From Treponema sp. (GTDB taxonomy: Bacteria > Spirochaetota > Spirochaetia > Treponematales > Breznakiellaceae), in assembly GCA_031289935.1 (NCBI GenBank), contig JAITON010000042.1, positions 1-11,387 on the forward strand: a stretch of 11,387 nt of DNA, given 5' to 3'. The notes beneath the pieces were generated by a model. That model was not told the origin of the DNA. It searched no databases and saw nothing but the letters and a program-made list of their open reading frames with translations. The position numbers and the translations under genes are program-made. Positions 1 to 6,566 of this stretch are shown here, in pieces; the stretch's first letter is position 1; the number at the start of each line of letters is the position of its first letter.

Positions 1-7
1 AAGGGAC

Positions 8-39
8 AAAAAAAGCCCCCGCCTACAGAGGACGGGGGC
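8..39 (-). terminator. Intrinsic terminator of the hsp20 gene
   Basis: Read on the minus strand, GCCCCCG (39-33) pairs with CGGGGGC (21-15) around an 11-base loop, and seven T follow (14-8). It lies about 20 bases past the Hsp20 stop codon. Confidence 0.9.
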
Positions 40-58
40 AGTTGGAGGAGTTTGCTGT

Positions 59-538
59 TTAATCCTTGTTGATCCCGATCTGGATAGTCCGCTTCTGGGT
101 CCCCTGGCACTTCTTGATTTCCAGGCAGAGCAGGCCGTTCTTAAACCGGGCCAAGATGGCGTCCGTGTCGGCGTTCTCCGGGAGTTTGAAAGACCGGCTA
201 AAGGACACGGTCTGCCGTTCCCGGATAATGTACTGGACACTCTCCTCCTTGGTCCCGGTCTTGGGGGGCACATTCGGGGGCGCATCCTCGTCCTTCTTGG
301 ACGCGATGGTCAGCATGTTGCCGTCCACGTGAACCTGGACGGTCTTCTCGTCGTAGCCGGGGAGCTCGACCTCAAGCTGATAGGATTCATCGGTCTCCTT
401 CAGGTCCACCACAGGAAACCAGCTCTGGCTCCGGTTGAGGCCGAAGGGGCTCTCGCCAAAGACAGAGTCCACGTACCGGTTGAAGTCGTTCAGGACTTTC
501 TCCACGGCAAAGGGATGATACAAAGCGACGGTTTTCAT
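59..538 (-). CDS. Small heat shock protein, Hsp20 / alpha-crystallin family
   Basis: A cytoplasmic ATP-independent holdase chaperone that binds unfolding proteins and passes them to DnaK/ClpB-type refolding systems (family knowledge). The 159-residue length is typical. The alpha-crystallin domain spans about residues 40-143. It opens with PVVDLKE (42-48) and includes ELPG (58-61), the FSRSFKLPE strand (113-121) and the signature A-RFKNGLL-LEIKK (130-143). A C-terminal IQI (152-154) is the I-x-I tail motif that docks onto neighbouring subunits in the oligomer. The ATG is supported by GGAGG at 549-545, seven bases upstream. The gene is monocistronic, with a terminator directly behind it and a sigma-54-type promoter 140 bases upstream. 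No CIRCE element (TTAGCACTC-N9-GAGTGCTAA) is visible. The family is certain; the IbpA or Hsp18 subgroup cannot be told from sequence alone. Confidence 0.95.
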   Translation of the reverse strand: MKTVALYHPFAVEKVLNDFNRYVDSVFGESPFGLNRSQSWFPVVDLKETDESYQLEVELPGYDEKTVQVHVDGNMLTIASKKDEDAPPNVPPKTGTKEESVQYIIRERQTVSFSRSFKLPENADTDAILARFKNGLLCLEIKKCQGTQKRTIQIGINKD

Positions 539-541
539 TTG

Positions 542-561
542 AAACCTCCAAAAATTGGTTT
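542..561 (-). promoter_or_regulatory. Small hairpin covering the hsp20 ribosome site (possible RNA thermometer)
   Basis: On the minus strand AAACC (561-557) can pair with GGTTT (546-542), or alternatively CCAA (558-555) with TTGG (551-548). Both use part of the Shine-Dalgarno GGAGG (549-545). The stems are short and AU-rich, as in heat-melting hairpins found before many hsp20 genes. This is pairing by eye only, with no folding energy calculated. Confidence 0.3.
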
Positions 562-680
562 TTCGGTCCGGCTAGGCCGCGACCGGCCGCCTTCTGGCTC
601 CGCTCCATGGGCGCCGGATTTTCCCGATTTCTCGAAGAATTTTCCGGTCCCGCAGAACCATTGGCTTACATCTATATATT

Positions 681-697
681 AGCAAATTCCGTGCCAA
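681..697 (-). promoter_or_regulatory. Sigma-54 (RpoN) promoter for hsp20
   Basis: On the minus strand the sequence is TTGGCACG-GAAT-TTGCT. It matches the sigma-54 consensus YTGGCACG-N4-TTGCW at every defined position. GG (695-694) and GC (683-682) are separated by exactly ten bases. The predicted start is near 670, giving a leader of about 130 bases before the Hsp20 ATG. Sigma-54 promoters need an enhancer-binding AAA+ activator, and repeated TGTATCA sites lie 170-230 bases upstream of this start. Confidence 0.7.
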
Positions 698-841
698 GCG
701 GAGAGAATTACAGACAGAACTATTGTGGGAACTTATGAGGCGCCAATTCATTATATTATAACGAATTAGCAAATGATTACGGGCTGCAATAGGTTTTGGG
801 AACCTTCGTTTGGCCGGCGCCCTGCTTTCATCTAAAAAGAA

Positions 842-899
842 TTGTATCAAAATACACCACTGTATCAGATTTGCAATCAGTATGTATCATAATGATACA
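842..899. promoter_or_regulatory. TGTATCA site cluster with a 17-bp palindrome (operator or enhancer)
   Basis: TGTATCA occurs at 843-849, 861-867 and 883-889. The last copy is part of a perfect palindrome, TGTATCAT-A-ATGATACA (883-899). The cluster ends ten bases before the -35 box of the phosphoesterase gene and lies about 170-230 bases upstream of the predicted sigma-54 start for hsp20. It could serve either gene or both. The binding protein is unknown. Confidence 0.6.
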
Positions 900-908
900 A
901 TTTGGCAC

Positions 909-936
909 TTGACAGTGGCTATGTATGTAGGATCAT
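909..936 (+). promoter_or_regulatory. Candidate sigma-70 promoter for the phosphoesterase gene
   Basis: A perfect TTGACA -35 (909-914) is followed after 16 bases by GATCAT (931-936), a four-of-six match to TATAAT. The start would be near 943, with a leader of about 65 bases. The weak -10 suits an activator bound at the palindrome just upstream. Confidence 0.45.
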
Positions 937-1008
937 GACCCGCCGCTTCCCTTTTCTTCATAAAGACGGTACGCTATATCTTATTGTAACTATAAGGGAG
1001 AGTTTTTT

Positions 1009-2055
1009 ATGGACGAGCAAGGAACATCGAACGGATCGGGCCTTTCCAGGCGCGATTTCCTCAAGACCGCCGCTGCGGGCGCCGTAGGGGCCGCCGTCGT
1101 GAGCGTGCTGGGGGCCTGCGCTACGCCGGTATGGAACGCTGATGAAAATTTCCTGCTGGAGGATTACCTTACCTTGGTAAAAAAAACCGGGGAGGACTTC
1201 CGCATTCTCCAGCTTGCAGATACCCAGTTAAACGGGATTAAGAAGGAGATGCAGCGGACCTTTGAAATCATCTCCCGGGCTATCGCGAAAACCCGGCCCC
1301 ATCTGTTGGTCCTGACCGGAGACAATGTTGAAGGCTTGAATAATCGTGACTGGGGAAGGCGGCTGATCGAATTTCTGGATGGATTCGGGATTCCTTACGC
1401 CATGGTGATGGGCAACCATGATGGCGAGGGGATATACGATAACTCTAAGATGGGGGAAATCTATGGCTCCGGGGCCTATTCCCTCTTTAGGCCGGGGCTG
1501 CCCTCTATACACGGTACGGGTAACTACGTGGTCAATATTACCGGTGAAGCAGGGGACGTCCTCTATGCCCTGGCGATGATTGATTCCAACCGTTACCGGC
1601 TGGGGGGAAAGGGCTACGATTATATTTACCCCGACCAGATTGCCTGGTACAAATGGTATATTGAAGAGCTAAGCGCCGCTCAATATGGTCCGGAATCGGG
1701 CCGGATGGTGAAAAGCATGGCCTTTTTCCACATTCCCCTGCCAGAAGTGAACGATGTTCGGGACCTGCTTAAGGTCCAGGACCCGGTGGCCGAGGCCTAT
1801 GCCTACTGGGAAACTCCCAGTCCTCCGGCGCAAAACACGGGAATGTTCCAACAGATGCTGGCCCTGGGAAGCACCACCCACCTATTCTTCGGCCACGACC
1901 ATCTGAACTTGCTGGACTACGGCTACCAGGGGATACACTTTGTCTATGGTCTTAAGACGGGTCCCTGTAGCTACTACAACGAGAAGCGCCAAGGGACGAC
2001 CCTGATAACGGTCAGGGACGATTTAAGCGTAGGCGTGGAATTTTTATTTGATTAA
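1009..2055 (+). CDS. Tat-exported calcineurin-like metallophosphoesterase, probable lipoprotein
   Basis: A dinuclear-metal phosphoesterase predicted to act outside the cytoplasmic membrane; its substrate cannot be told. The N-terminus carries a twin-arginine signal, SRRDFLK (13-19). A hydrophobic stretch follows and ends in LGAC (34-37), a lipobox that would place a lipidated Cys37 at the mature N-terminus. Metallophosphoesterase motifs follow in order: DTQ (71-73) where DxH is usual, GDN (104-106), GNHD (135-138), a lone His241 in FFHIP, and GHDH (295-298). The blocks and their spacing resemble the Dcr2/PAP28-29-like branch of the family. Tat export fits a protein that folds and loads its metals before secretion. 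The ATG follows AAGGGAG. No terminator is seen between its stop and the tRNA gene, so its transcript may run through the tRNA. Confidence 0.9.
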   Translation: MDEQGTSNGSGLSRRDFLKTAAAGAVGAAVVSVLGACATPVWNADENFLLEDYLTLVKKTGEDFRILQLADTQLNGIKKEMQRTFEIISRAIAKTRPHLLVLTGDNVEGLNNRDWGRRLIEFLDGFGIPYAMVMGNHDGEGIYDNSKMGEIYGSGAYSLFRPGLPSIHGTGNYVVNITGEAGDVLYALAMIDSNRYRLGGKGYDYIYPDQIAWYKWYIEELSAAQYGPESGRMVKSMAFFHIPLPEVNDVRDLLKVQDPVAEAYAYWETPSPPAQNTGMFQQMLALGSTTHLFFGHDHLNLLDYGYQGIHFVYGLKTGPCSYYNEKRQGTTLITVRDDLSVGVEFLFD

Positions 2056-2070
2056 GGGGGTCTAGCCGCC

Positions 2071-2099
2071 TTGACAAATTTTTGCGGATATATTACACT
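2071..2099 (+). promoter_or_regulatory. Promoter of the tRNA-Leu gene
   Basis: TTGACA (2071-2076), a 17-base spacer and TACACT (2094-2099) predict a start near 2106. That is three bases before the mature tRNA 5' end at 2109. Confidence 0.75.
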
Positions 2100-2108
2100 T
2101 TTTAATAC

Positions 2109-2192
2109 GCCCAGATGGTGGAATTGGTAGACACGCTGGTTTCAGGTACCAGTGCCGTTAAAAGCATGGAAGTTCGAGTCTTCTTCTGGGCA
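2109..2192 (+). tRNA. tRNA-Leu, anticodon CAG
   Basis: A class II tRNA of 84 bases that decodes CUG. The acceptor stem is GCCCAGA (2109-2115) with TCTGGGC (2185-2191), and the discriminator base is A2192. The anticodon stem is CTGGT/ACCAG (2136-2140, 2148-2152) around loop TTCAGGT, giving anticodon CAG at 2143-2145. The T stem is GGAAG/CTTCT (one G-T pair) with loop TTCGAGT (2173-2179). A long variable arm lies between the anticodon and T stems, as in leucine tRNAs. CCA is not encoded, so it must be added after transcription. Confidence 0.95.
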
Positions 2193-2224
2193 AAAAAAAG
2201 CTCCGCATTGCGGAGCTTTTTTTT
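2192..2224. terminator. Bidirectional intrinsic terminator between tRNA-Leu and the lipoprotein gene
   Basis: GCTCCGC (2200-2206) and GCGGAGC (2210-2216) form a seven-bp stem with loop ATT. It is flanked by eight A (2192-2199) and eight T (2217-2224), so it works for the tRNA on the plus strand and for the lipoprotein gene on the minus strand. The left A-tract begins at the last base of the tRNA. Confidence 0.93.
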
Positions 2225-2239
2225 AGGCTAAACGATCAA

Positions 2240-3415
2240 TCACTGGTACAGCACTTCTGAAGCCTCGGTTACGCCCCTTATCCACTCGTAATCTTCTTCC
2301 ATAATACTGGCGGCGGCGGCCCGGGCAGGATTACCCGCAGCATAGGCGGCCTGCTGAGAGTCCGTTGACATGGGGACTTGCAGAGCCTGATTCAGGTCAG
2401 CCAGTTGCTGTAGGAATTCTTCTTCACTCATTTCCGGTGTCGCTGGCTCGATGGTAGTGGCAGCGATGACCGGTGCGGCGGCCTCCACAGCTTCCGCTAC
2501 GACAGGGGTAGCCTCTGGGGGAAGCGTGTTGATTACCTCCCGCAGATAGCCATCCACCATCTTCTGCCAACTGACCTGATCTACGGCATAGACGATGTAA
2601 TAGATATACTCCCGGGAGGGGGGTTCGTTGGTCATGGTATTCCGGGTTTCGACGAGCTGCCAAAAATCCACTAAGCGCTTGTGGCCCACGAGGGTTATCT
2701 TAGTCTCCGATAGGGCACGGTTCAGGGCGGCGAAGTCTCCGGCATTGAGGAAGGCGCCGATCTGGGTGTTTACCGTGCGTTTAAGCTCGTTGGCAAGCTG
2801 GGCCGCATAATTGGCATCGGCAACCGACATGGCTACATTGCGGTTTACATTATTCACCACAGTGTACCGTATCATGGTCTCGCTCTCGTTCAGCCCATAG
2901 GCAGCCAGAGCCTTCGTCGGATTCCCCCGCACCAGATCCTTGAGCCAATCGGGAGCGTAGGGTTCCCCCAGGTTTCGGTTGCTCCAGTCAAGGATATATT
3001 GATTGGTAGGCGTGATAGCGGGTGGCGCCACGGTAATCGTCGTGCTGGAGATTGATGGCGTGGCTGGTGGATCACCAGCGCCCAGCCTGATATCCACTGG
3101 TTTCGTGACCACTCCGGTGGTATTACTTCCTACCCCATCGAGCTCCTGCGACTCGGGATACTGCTCCGGTTCTGGGGCCAGTACCGGCGGGACCGGATTT
3201 GGAGCCTGGGCTGGAACCGGGGTTGATGCCGGTGGGACCGGATTTGGTACCGATGAGACCGGAGGCAATGGATCCGCGGGCTCCTCAATAGGAGGAGTTG
3301 GAACCGGATCTTCCGGCTGGGGCTGTTGTGTCGCACAAGCGGTCAACACAAAACAGAGCGCCAAGACCACTGCCAACACTACGACATAGAACGCTTTTGA
3401 TGTTTCCTTTTTCAT
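2240..3415 (-). CDS. Proline-rich lipoprotein of unknown function
   Basis: No family recognised. Positively charged residues and a hydrophobic helix (8-24) lead to lipobox LTAC with Cys27, so a lipid-anchored envelope protein is expected. Residues 31-87 are a proline-rich spacer with the short repeat PNPVPP (57-62, 72-77), matched by a repeated DNA segment near 3185-3245. The globular part runs from about 137 to 300 and contains NQYILDWSNRNLGEPYAPDWL and REYIYYIVYAVDQ. Residues 300-370 are rich in alanine and probably flexible or helical. The ATG is preceded by a strong AAGGAGG. It lies 67 bases downstream of the LRR-protein gene on the same strand with no clear terminator between, so the two probably share a transcript. 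A link with the LRR surface protein is inferred from position only. Confidence 0.85.
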   Translation of the reverse strand: MKKETSKAFYVVVLAVVLALCFVLTACATQQPQPEDPVPTPPIEEPADPLPPVSSVPNPVPPASTPVPAQAPNPVPPVLAPEPEQYPESQELDGVGSNTTGVVTKPVDIRLGAGDPPATPSISSTTITVAPPAITPTNQYILDWSNRNLGEPYAPDWLKDLVRGNPTKALAAYGLNESETMIRYTVVNNVNRNVAMSVADANYAAQLANELKRTVNTQIGAFLNAGDFAALNRALSETKITLVGHKRLVDFWQLVETRNTMTNEPPSREYIYYIVYAVDQVSWQKMVDGYLREVINTLPPEATPVVAEAVEAAAPVIAATTIEPATPEMSEEEFLQQLADLNQALQVPMSTDSQQAAYAAGNPARAAAASIMEEDYEWIRGVTEASEVLYQ

Positions 3416-3442
3416 AGGGAAACCTCCTTCAAATTTATTTTA

Positions 3443-3466
3443 AGCAATCCTCTCCCTGAAATTGCT
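3443..3466. other. Inverted repeat AGCAAT/ATTGCT before the lipoprotein gene
   Basis: AGCAAT (3443-3448) and ATTGCT (3461-3466) flank a 12-base loop in the gap between the LRR gene and the lipoprotein gene. It could be a weak attenuator or an operator. There is no T-tract directly behind it, so it is not called a terminator. Confidence 0.3.
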
Positions 3467-3482
3467 CCAAAACCCATATCAT

Positions 3483-6356
3483 CTACCATAAACTCCATTT
3501 ACCGTCTTGGTACACATAGGTTCCGGCTTTTTTGCCGTTGCTATTGTAGAAAGAATCAAAGTTAAAGGGAAAGACCCCATATTGGCCGGTCAATAATATC
3601 ACATTGGCTGGAATAGTAATAGTGGTTAGCCGGTTGTTCCGGTCGTCGATATTCCTAAATGCCAGTTCGCTGATGGAGCTGACCCCCTTACCGATGGTTA
3701 CGCTTATCAGCTGATTGCCATTAAAGGCCGCCTTGCCGATGCTGACCACGCTATCGGGAATAACGAGGCTGGTCAAGTGATTGGCGGCAAAGGCCAGCTC
3801 ACCGATGAAGCTGAGGCCCTCAGGCAAGTTCAGGGCGCCGCTTAACTGGAAATTATAAAAGGCCCGGTAACCAACGGAGCTTTGGCCCCGGGGGAAGCTC
3901 AGGACTGGCGCACTCCAGGACCAGGCGCCGTCCGCGTAGCGGTAGGTGCCTCCCCGCCGGCCATTGTTGTCGAAGTACTGGCAGAATTTATTGGGGAAGA
4001 AGCCTGGGTCAGCGCTGAAATCCCAGATCCCGGAAAGAGTGATGCTCGTTATAGGATTGCTGGCAAAGGCGTTCTTACCCAGTTTGGAGACATTGCCGGG
4101 AATGACGATGCTATGCAATTGATTGCCGCTAAAGGCCTCCGGACCGATGGTAGTAATGCTGTCGGGGATAATGACGCTGGAAAGCCCCTTGCTGGCGAAG
4201 GCCCCTTCCCCAATGGTGGTGACCGGCTGCCCGTTAATGATGGCCGGAATCTGGATGTCCTTCTCATCCCCGGTATAGGCGGTGATTTCGCCGTTCCAGA
4301 ATAGGAAGAGGGATTTTGTGGGAGGTGCTACATACGCCGGTTCGGCAGCTGGAGCCGGAACAGCGGAGGGTTTCGGCAGGGCTTCTTCCGGCCTGACTGA
4401 CTCGATGACCTCGCCCAAAGGCCAACCCTCCAGAGGGGCATCTTCGGGGAGGGCTTCCGCAACCATTTCACCAGACTCCAGGGTCCAGGAGGATTCTTCT
4501 AGGGTCCAAACCCCGTCTCTATATCGGTAAATGCCTGCTTTTTTACCCAAATCATTGTAAAAAGCGTCAAACCCGTTACTGATGGACAGATAATACAGGC
4601 TGACATTGGCGGGAATAATCACGCTGATCAAATCATTGTAGGCAAAGGCGCTCTCCCCGATGGACGATACATTCCTGCCGATACTGATGCTCTTGAGCTC
4701 ATTACGGTAAAAGGCCCGGTAACCGATGGAAATAACGCTGTTGGGAATTGTAACGTTGCTCAGTTTGTTATCATAGAAGGCGCTTTCACCAATGGAGGTA
4801 ACACTTTCGCCGATGTTTAGACTGGTCAATTCATTATTGTAGAAGGCGCTTTCGCCGATAGTGGTAACACCGTTGCCAATAGTCAGACTAGTCAGATCAT
4901 TGCCGGAGAAGGCCGCGACCCCAATATAGGTAACACTGTCGGGAATTGTCAGGCTGCTCAAGCGGTTGTAGGCAAAGGTGGAATCCCCAATGGTGACAAG
5001 GCTCTTACCCAAGTCCAGATCGGCTATTTCGTTGCTGTAGAAGGCCCGGTAACCAATGGAAACAACACTGTCGGGGATCTTTACCTGGGTCAACTGATTG
5101 TCGTAAAAAGTGTATTCCCCCAGGGACCTAACGTTCTTGCCGATGCTGACCTGGGACAGCTGATTATCGGAAAAGGCTCCCTCGCCGATGATATTTACGC
5201 TATCGGGAATGGTCAGACTAGTCAGACAGTTGCTGAAAAAGGACCAGGCGCCGATATTAGTAACGTTGCCGGGGATGCTGATCTCATGCAATTGGTTGAC
5301 ATAGAAGGCCTCCTTCCCAATGGATGTAATGCTATCGGGGATGGTAACGCCGTTCAGCTGATTATTGGCAAAGGCACGTTCACCGATGGTGGTAACTGGC
5401 CAGCGGCCTATTTTGGCGGGGATCGTGATGCTACCCCCGTAATCCCTTCTCCCGGTGACCGAGACTGTACCGTTGTTCTCCCAGCGGTATTGAAGGTCAG
5501 AGCTACCGGAAAACAATCCCGAGATTTTTTCCAGGGAAATACTGATGTAACCCCGCTCCAGGGCTGTCCGAGTGCTGATGCTATTTACGGACGCCAGGTC
5601 AACGCTGAGATTTGCGGTAATATCCTCGGGATTGAGGCTTTGGAAGGAAGCGTTGATCGCATTAGGCTGGGGTATAGTAAGCTGGCCGGAGGTTACAGAA
5701 CCGTTATTTGCAGCTATCCGGATATAGGCGGTCCCGATGGTCTTTCCCTGGTCGTTGAGCAGGACGGCGTTTATAATAAAGGCAGTGGAATTGGTAGGAA
5801 AGATCACTGCGTCCGCCGGCAGATTGCCGCCCGAGAGGGGCCAACTGCCGAAGGCCCAGGTCGCACTCCTGCCTGTGTTTTGCAGACCCTGTACAATGGT
5901 CTCCATAGTCCGGTAGGCCGCATAATCGGGCCAGATACCCAGGGTAAAGGATGCATCCTGGCTGGTCGAACCGGACGCTCCTTTGGTCAGAGCCGGGTCG
6001 TAGATGATTTCGAAGGGTTGATGTTCCCTAAAATAAGCGGCAGCCTCTCTGAGGAGCTTGAGCCACTCGCTCTGGAGTTGTATATCGGTTAAACTTGACG
6101 ACCGGGTATCCGATCCGAAGGTCCCTTTGCTGATTGAGTCGGTAAGGGCTTCTGCCCGAAGCTCCGCCTCCGACAGGGCCGGATCCAGCGAGAGAGCCCG
6201 GTAATAGCAAGTCAGCGCCTCTACCCGGTCGCCACTACTCTCGGCGATGATACCCTGGTCCAGGATAGTCTGCGGGTAAGAGGATGCCCTAGTTTGCGCC
6301 CCCAGGGCAGACAGCAAGGTACATAATACTGTAACAACACCGATGGCCTTTTTCAC
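3483..6356 (-). CDS. Secreted BspA-type leucine-rich-repeat protein with TPR-like N-terminus
   Basis: An envelope or secreted protein of about 957 residues, probably for adhesion or protein binding (family knowledge of BspA/TpLRR proteins). The frame stays open to a TTG at 6479, but GTG at 6356 fits better. It has GGGAG seven bases upstream, it starts a signal peptide (VKKAIGVVTVLCTLLSALGAQTRA), and a promoter lies inside the longer frame. Numbered from this GTG, a TPR-like segment covers about 32-62 (ESSGDRVEALTCYYRALSLDP). An unrecognised domain follows to about 300. Then come 12 tandem 22-residue LRRs (consensus VTSIGESAFYNNELTSLTIPDS), a cap, and an acidic then Pro/Ala-rich linker. Three LRRs and a cap follow, then four LRRs and a final cap ending at the C-terminus. 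The caps share the pattern F-x2-[FY]-x3-G-[KR]2-x-G-x-Y-x-Y-x-DG-x-W. Confidence 0.9.
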   Translation of the reverse strand: MKKAIGVVTVLCTLLSALGAQTRASSYPQTILDQGIIAESSGDRVEALTCYYRALSLDPALSEAELRAEALTDSISKGTFGSDTRSSSLTDIQLQSEWLKLLREAAAYFREHQPFEIIYDPALTKGASGSTSQDASFTLGIWPDYAAYRTMETIVQGLQNTGRSATWAFGSWPLSGGNLPADAVIFPTNSTAFIINAVLLNDQGKTIGTAYIRIAANNGSVTSGQLTIPQPNAINASFQSLNPEDITANLSVDLASVNSISTRTALERGYISISLEKISGLFSGSSDLQYRWENNGTVSVTGRRDYGGSITIPAKIGRWPVTTIGERAFANNQLNGVTIPDSITSIGKEAFYVNQLHEISIPGNVTNIGAWSFFSNCLTSLTIPDSVNIIGEGAFSDNQLSQVSIGKNVRSLGEYTFYDNQLTQVKIPDSVVSIGYRAFYSNEIADLDLGKSLVTIGDSTFAYNRLSSLTIPDSVTYIGVAAFSGNDLTSLTIGNGVTTIGESAFYNNELTSLNIGESVTSIGESAFYDNKLSNVTIPNSVISIGYRAFYRNELKSISIGRNVSSIGESAFAYNDLISVIIPANVSLYYLSISNGFDAFYNDLGKKAGIYRYRDGVWTLEESSWTLESGEMVAEALPEDAPLEGWPLGEVIESVRPEEALPKPSAVPAPAAEPAYVAPPTKSLFLFWNGEITAYTGDEKDIQIPAIINGQPVTTIGEGAFASKGLSSVIIPDSITTIGPEAFSGNQLHSIVIPGNVSKLGKNAFASNPITSITLSGIWDFSADPGFFPNKFCQYFDNNGRRGGTYRYADGAWSWSAPVLSFPRGQSSVGYRAFYNFQLSGALNLPEGLSFIGELAFAANHLTSLVIPDSVVSIGKAAFNGNQLISVTIGKGVSSISELAFRNIDDRNNRLTTITIPANVILLTGQYGVFPFNFDSFYNSNGKKAGTYVYQDGKWSLW

Positions 6357-6444
6357 ACATCCACTCCCTGGATCTTCACGGCCTAAAGCCGCAGTGTTTA
6401 ACCGGCCGAACCCCATCCCTCCCTGGATTATGGCCCATATTCCA

Positions 6445-6473
6445 AGTATAATGCCCCGCAAGAATGAAATCAA
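6445..6473 (-). promoter_or_regulatory. Promoter of the LRR-protein gene
   Basis: On the minus strand TTGATT (6473-6468), a 17-base spacer and TATACT (6450-6445) give a start near 6438. The leader to the GTG at 6356 is about 82 bases. Its position downstream of the TTG at 6479 rules against that codon as the start. Confidence 0.7.
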
Positions 6474-6489
6474 GGGCAAAATGGAAAAA

Positions 6490-6566
6490 TTTGAAAAAAA
6501 ACGGGGTTTTTACCGAATTTAGCCCCTACGGAAGCGCTGGATAACGTCACGTTACTCAGCACTTCC
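6490..6566 (-). terminator. Composite terminator after the nitroreductase gene
   Basis: On the minus strand GGAAGTGCTG (6566-6557) pairs with CAGCGCTTCC (6539-6530). The stem continues after an A/C mismatch with GTAACG/CGTTAT around loop TGA. It abuts the nitroreductase stop codon. A second element, GGGG (near 6526-6523) with CCCC (6506-6503), leads into a run of eight T. Together they end the seven-gene unit before the LRR-protein promoter. Confidence 0.75.

Noticed and set aside
752..757. TATAAT on the minus strand as a sigma-70 promoter of hsp20
   Set aside because: No acceptable -35 lies 16-18 bases upstream, and the region is simply AT-rich. The sigma-54 elements downstream fit better.
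572..850. Minus-strand frame of 92 codons upstream of hsp20
   Set aside because: It has no ribosome site, its composition is unlike the neighbouring genes, and it runs across the sigma-54 promoter and AT-rich intergenic DNA.
903..919. Second sigma-54 promoter (TTGGCAC on the plus strand)
   Set aside because: The -24-like TGGCAC is present, but the bases at the -12 position are TG instead of GC, and the nearest GC is two bases off.
5286..6092. Plus-strand frame of 268 codons opposite the LRR gene
   Set aside because: It is the shadow of a repetitive, strongly biased coding sequence. The minus strand gives a clear signal peptide and 22-residue LRRs, while this product shows no domain.
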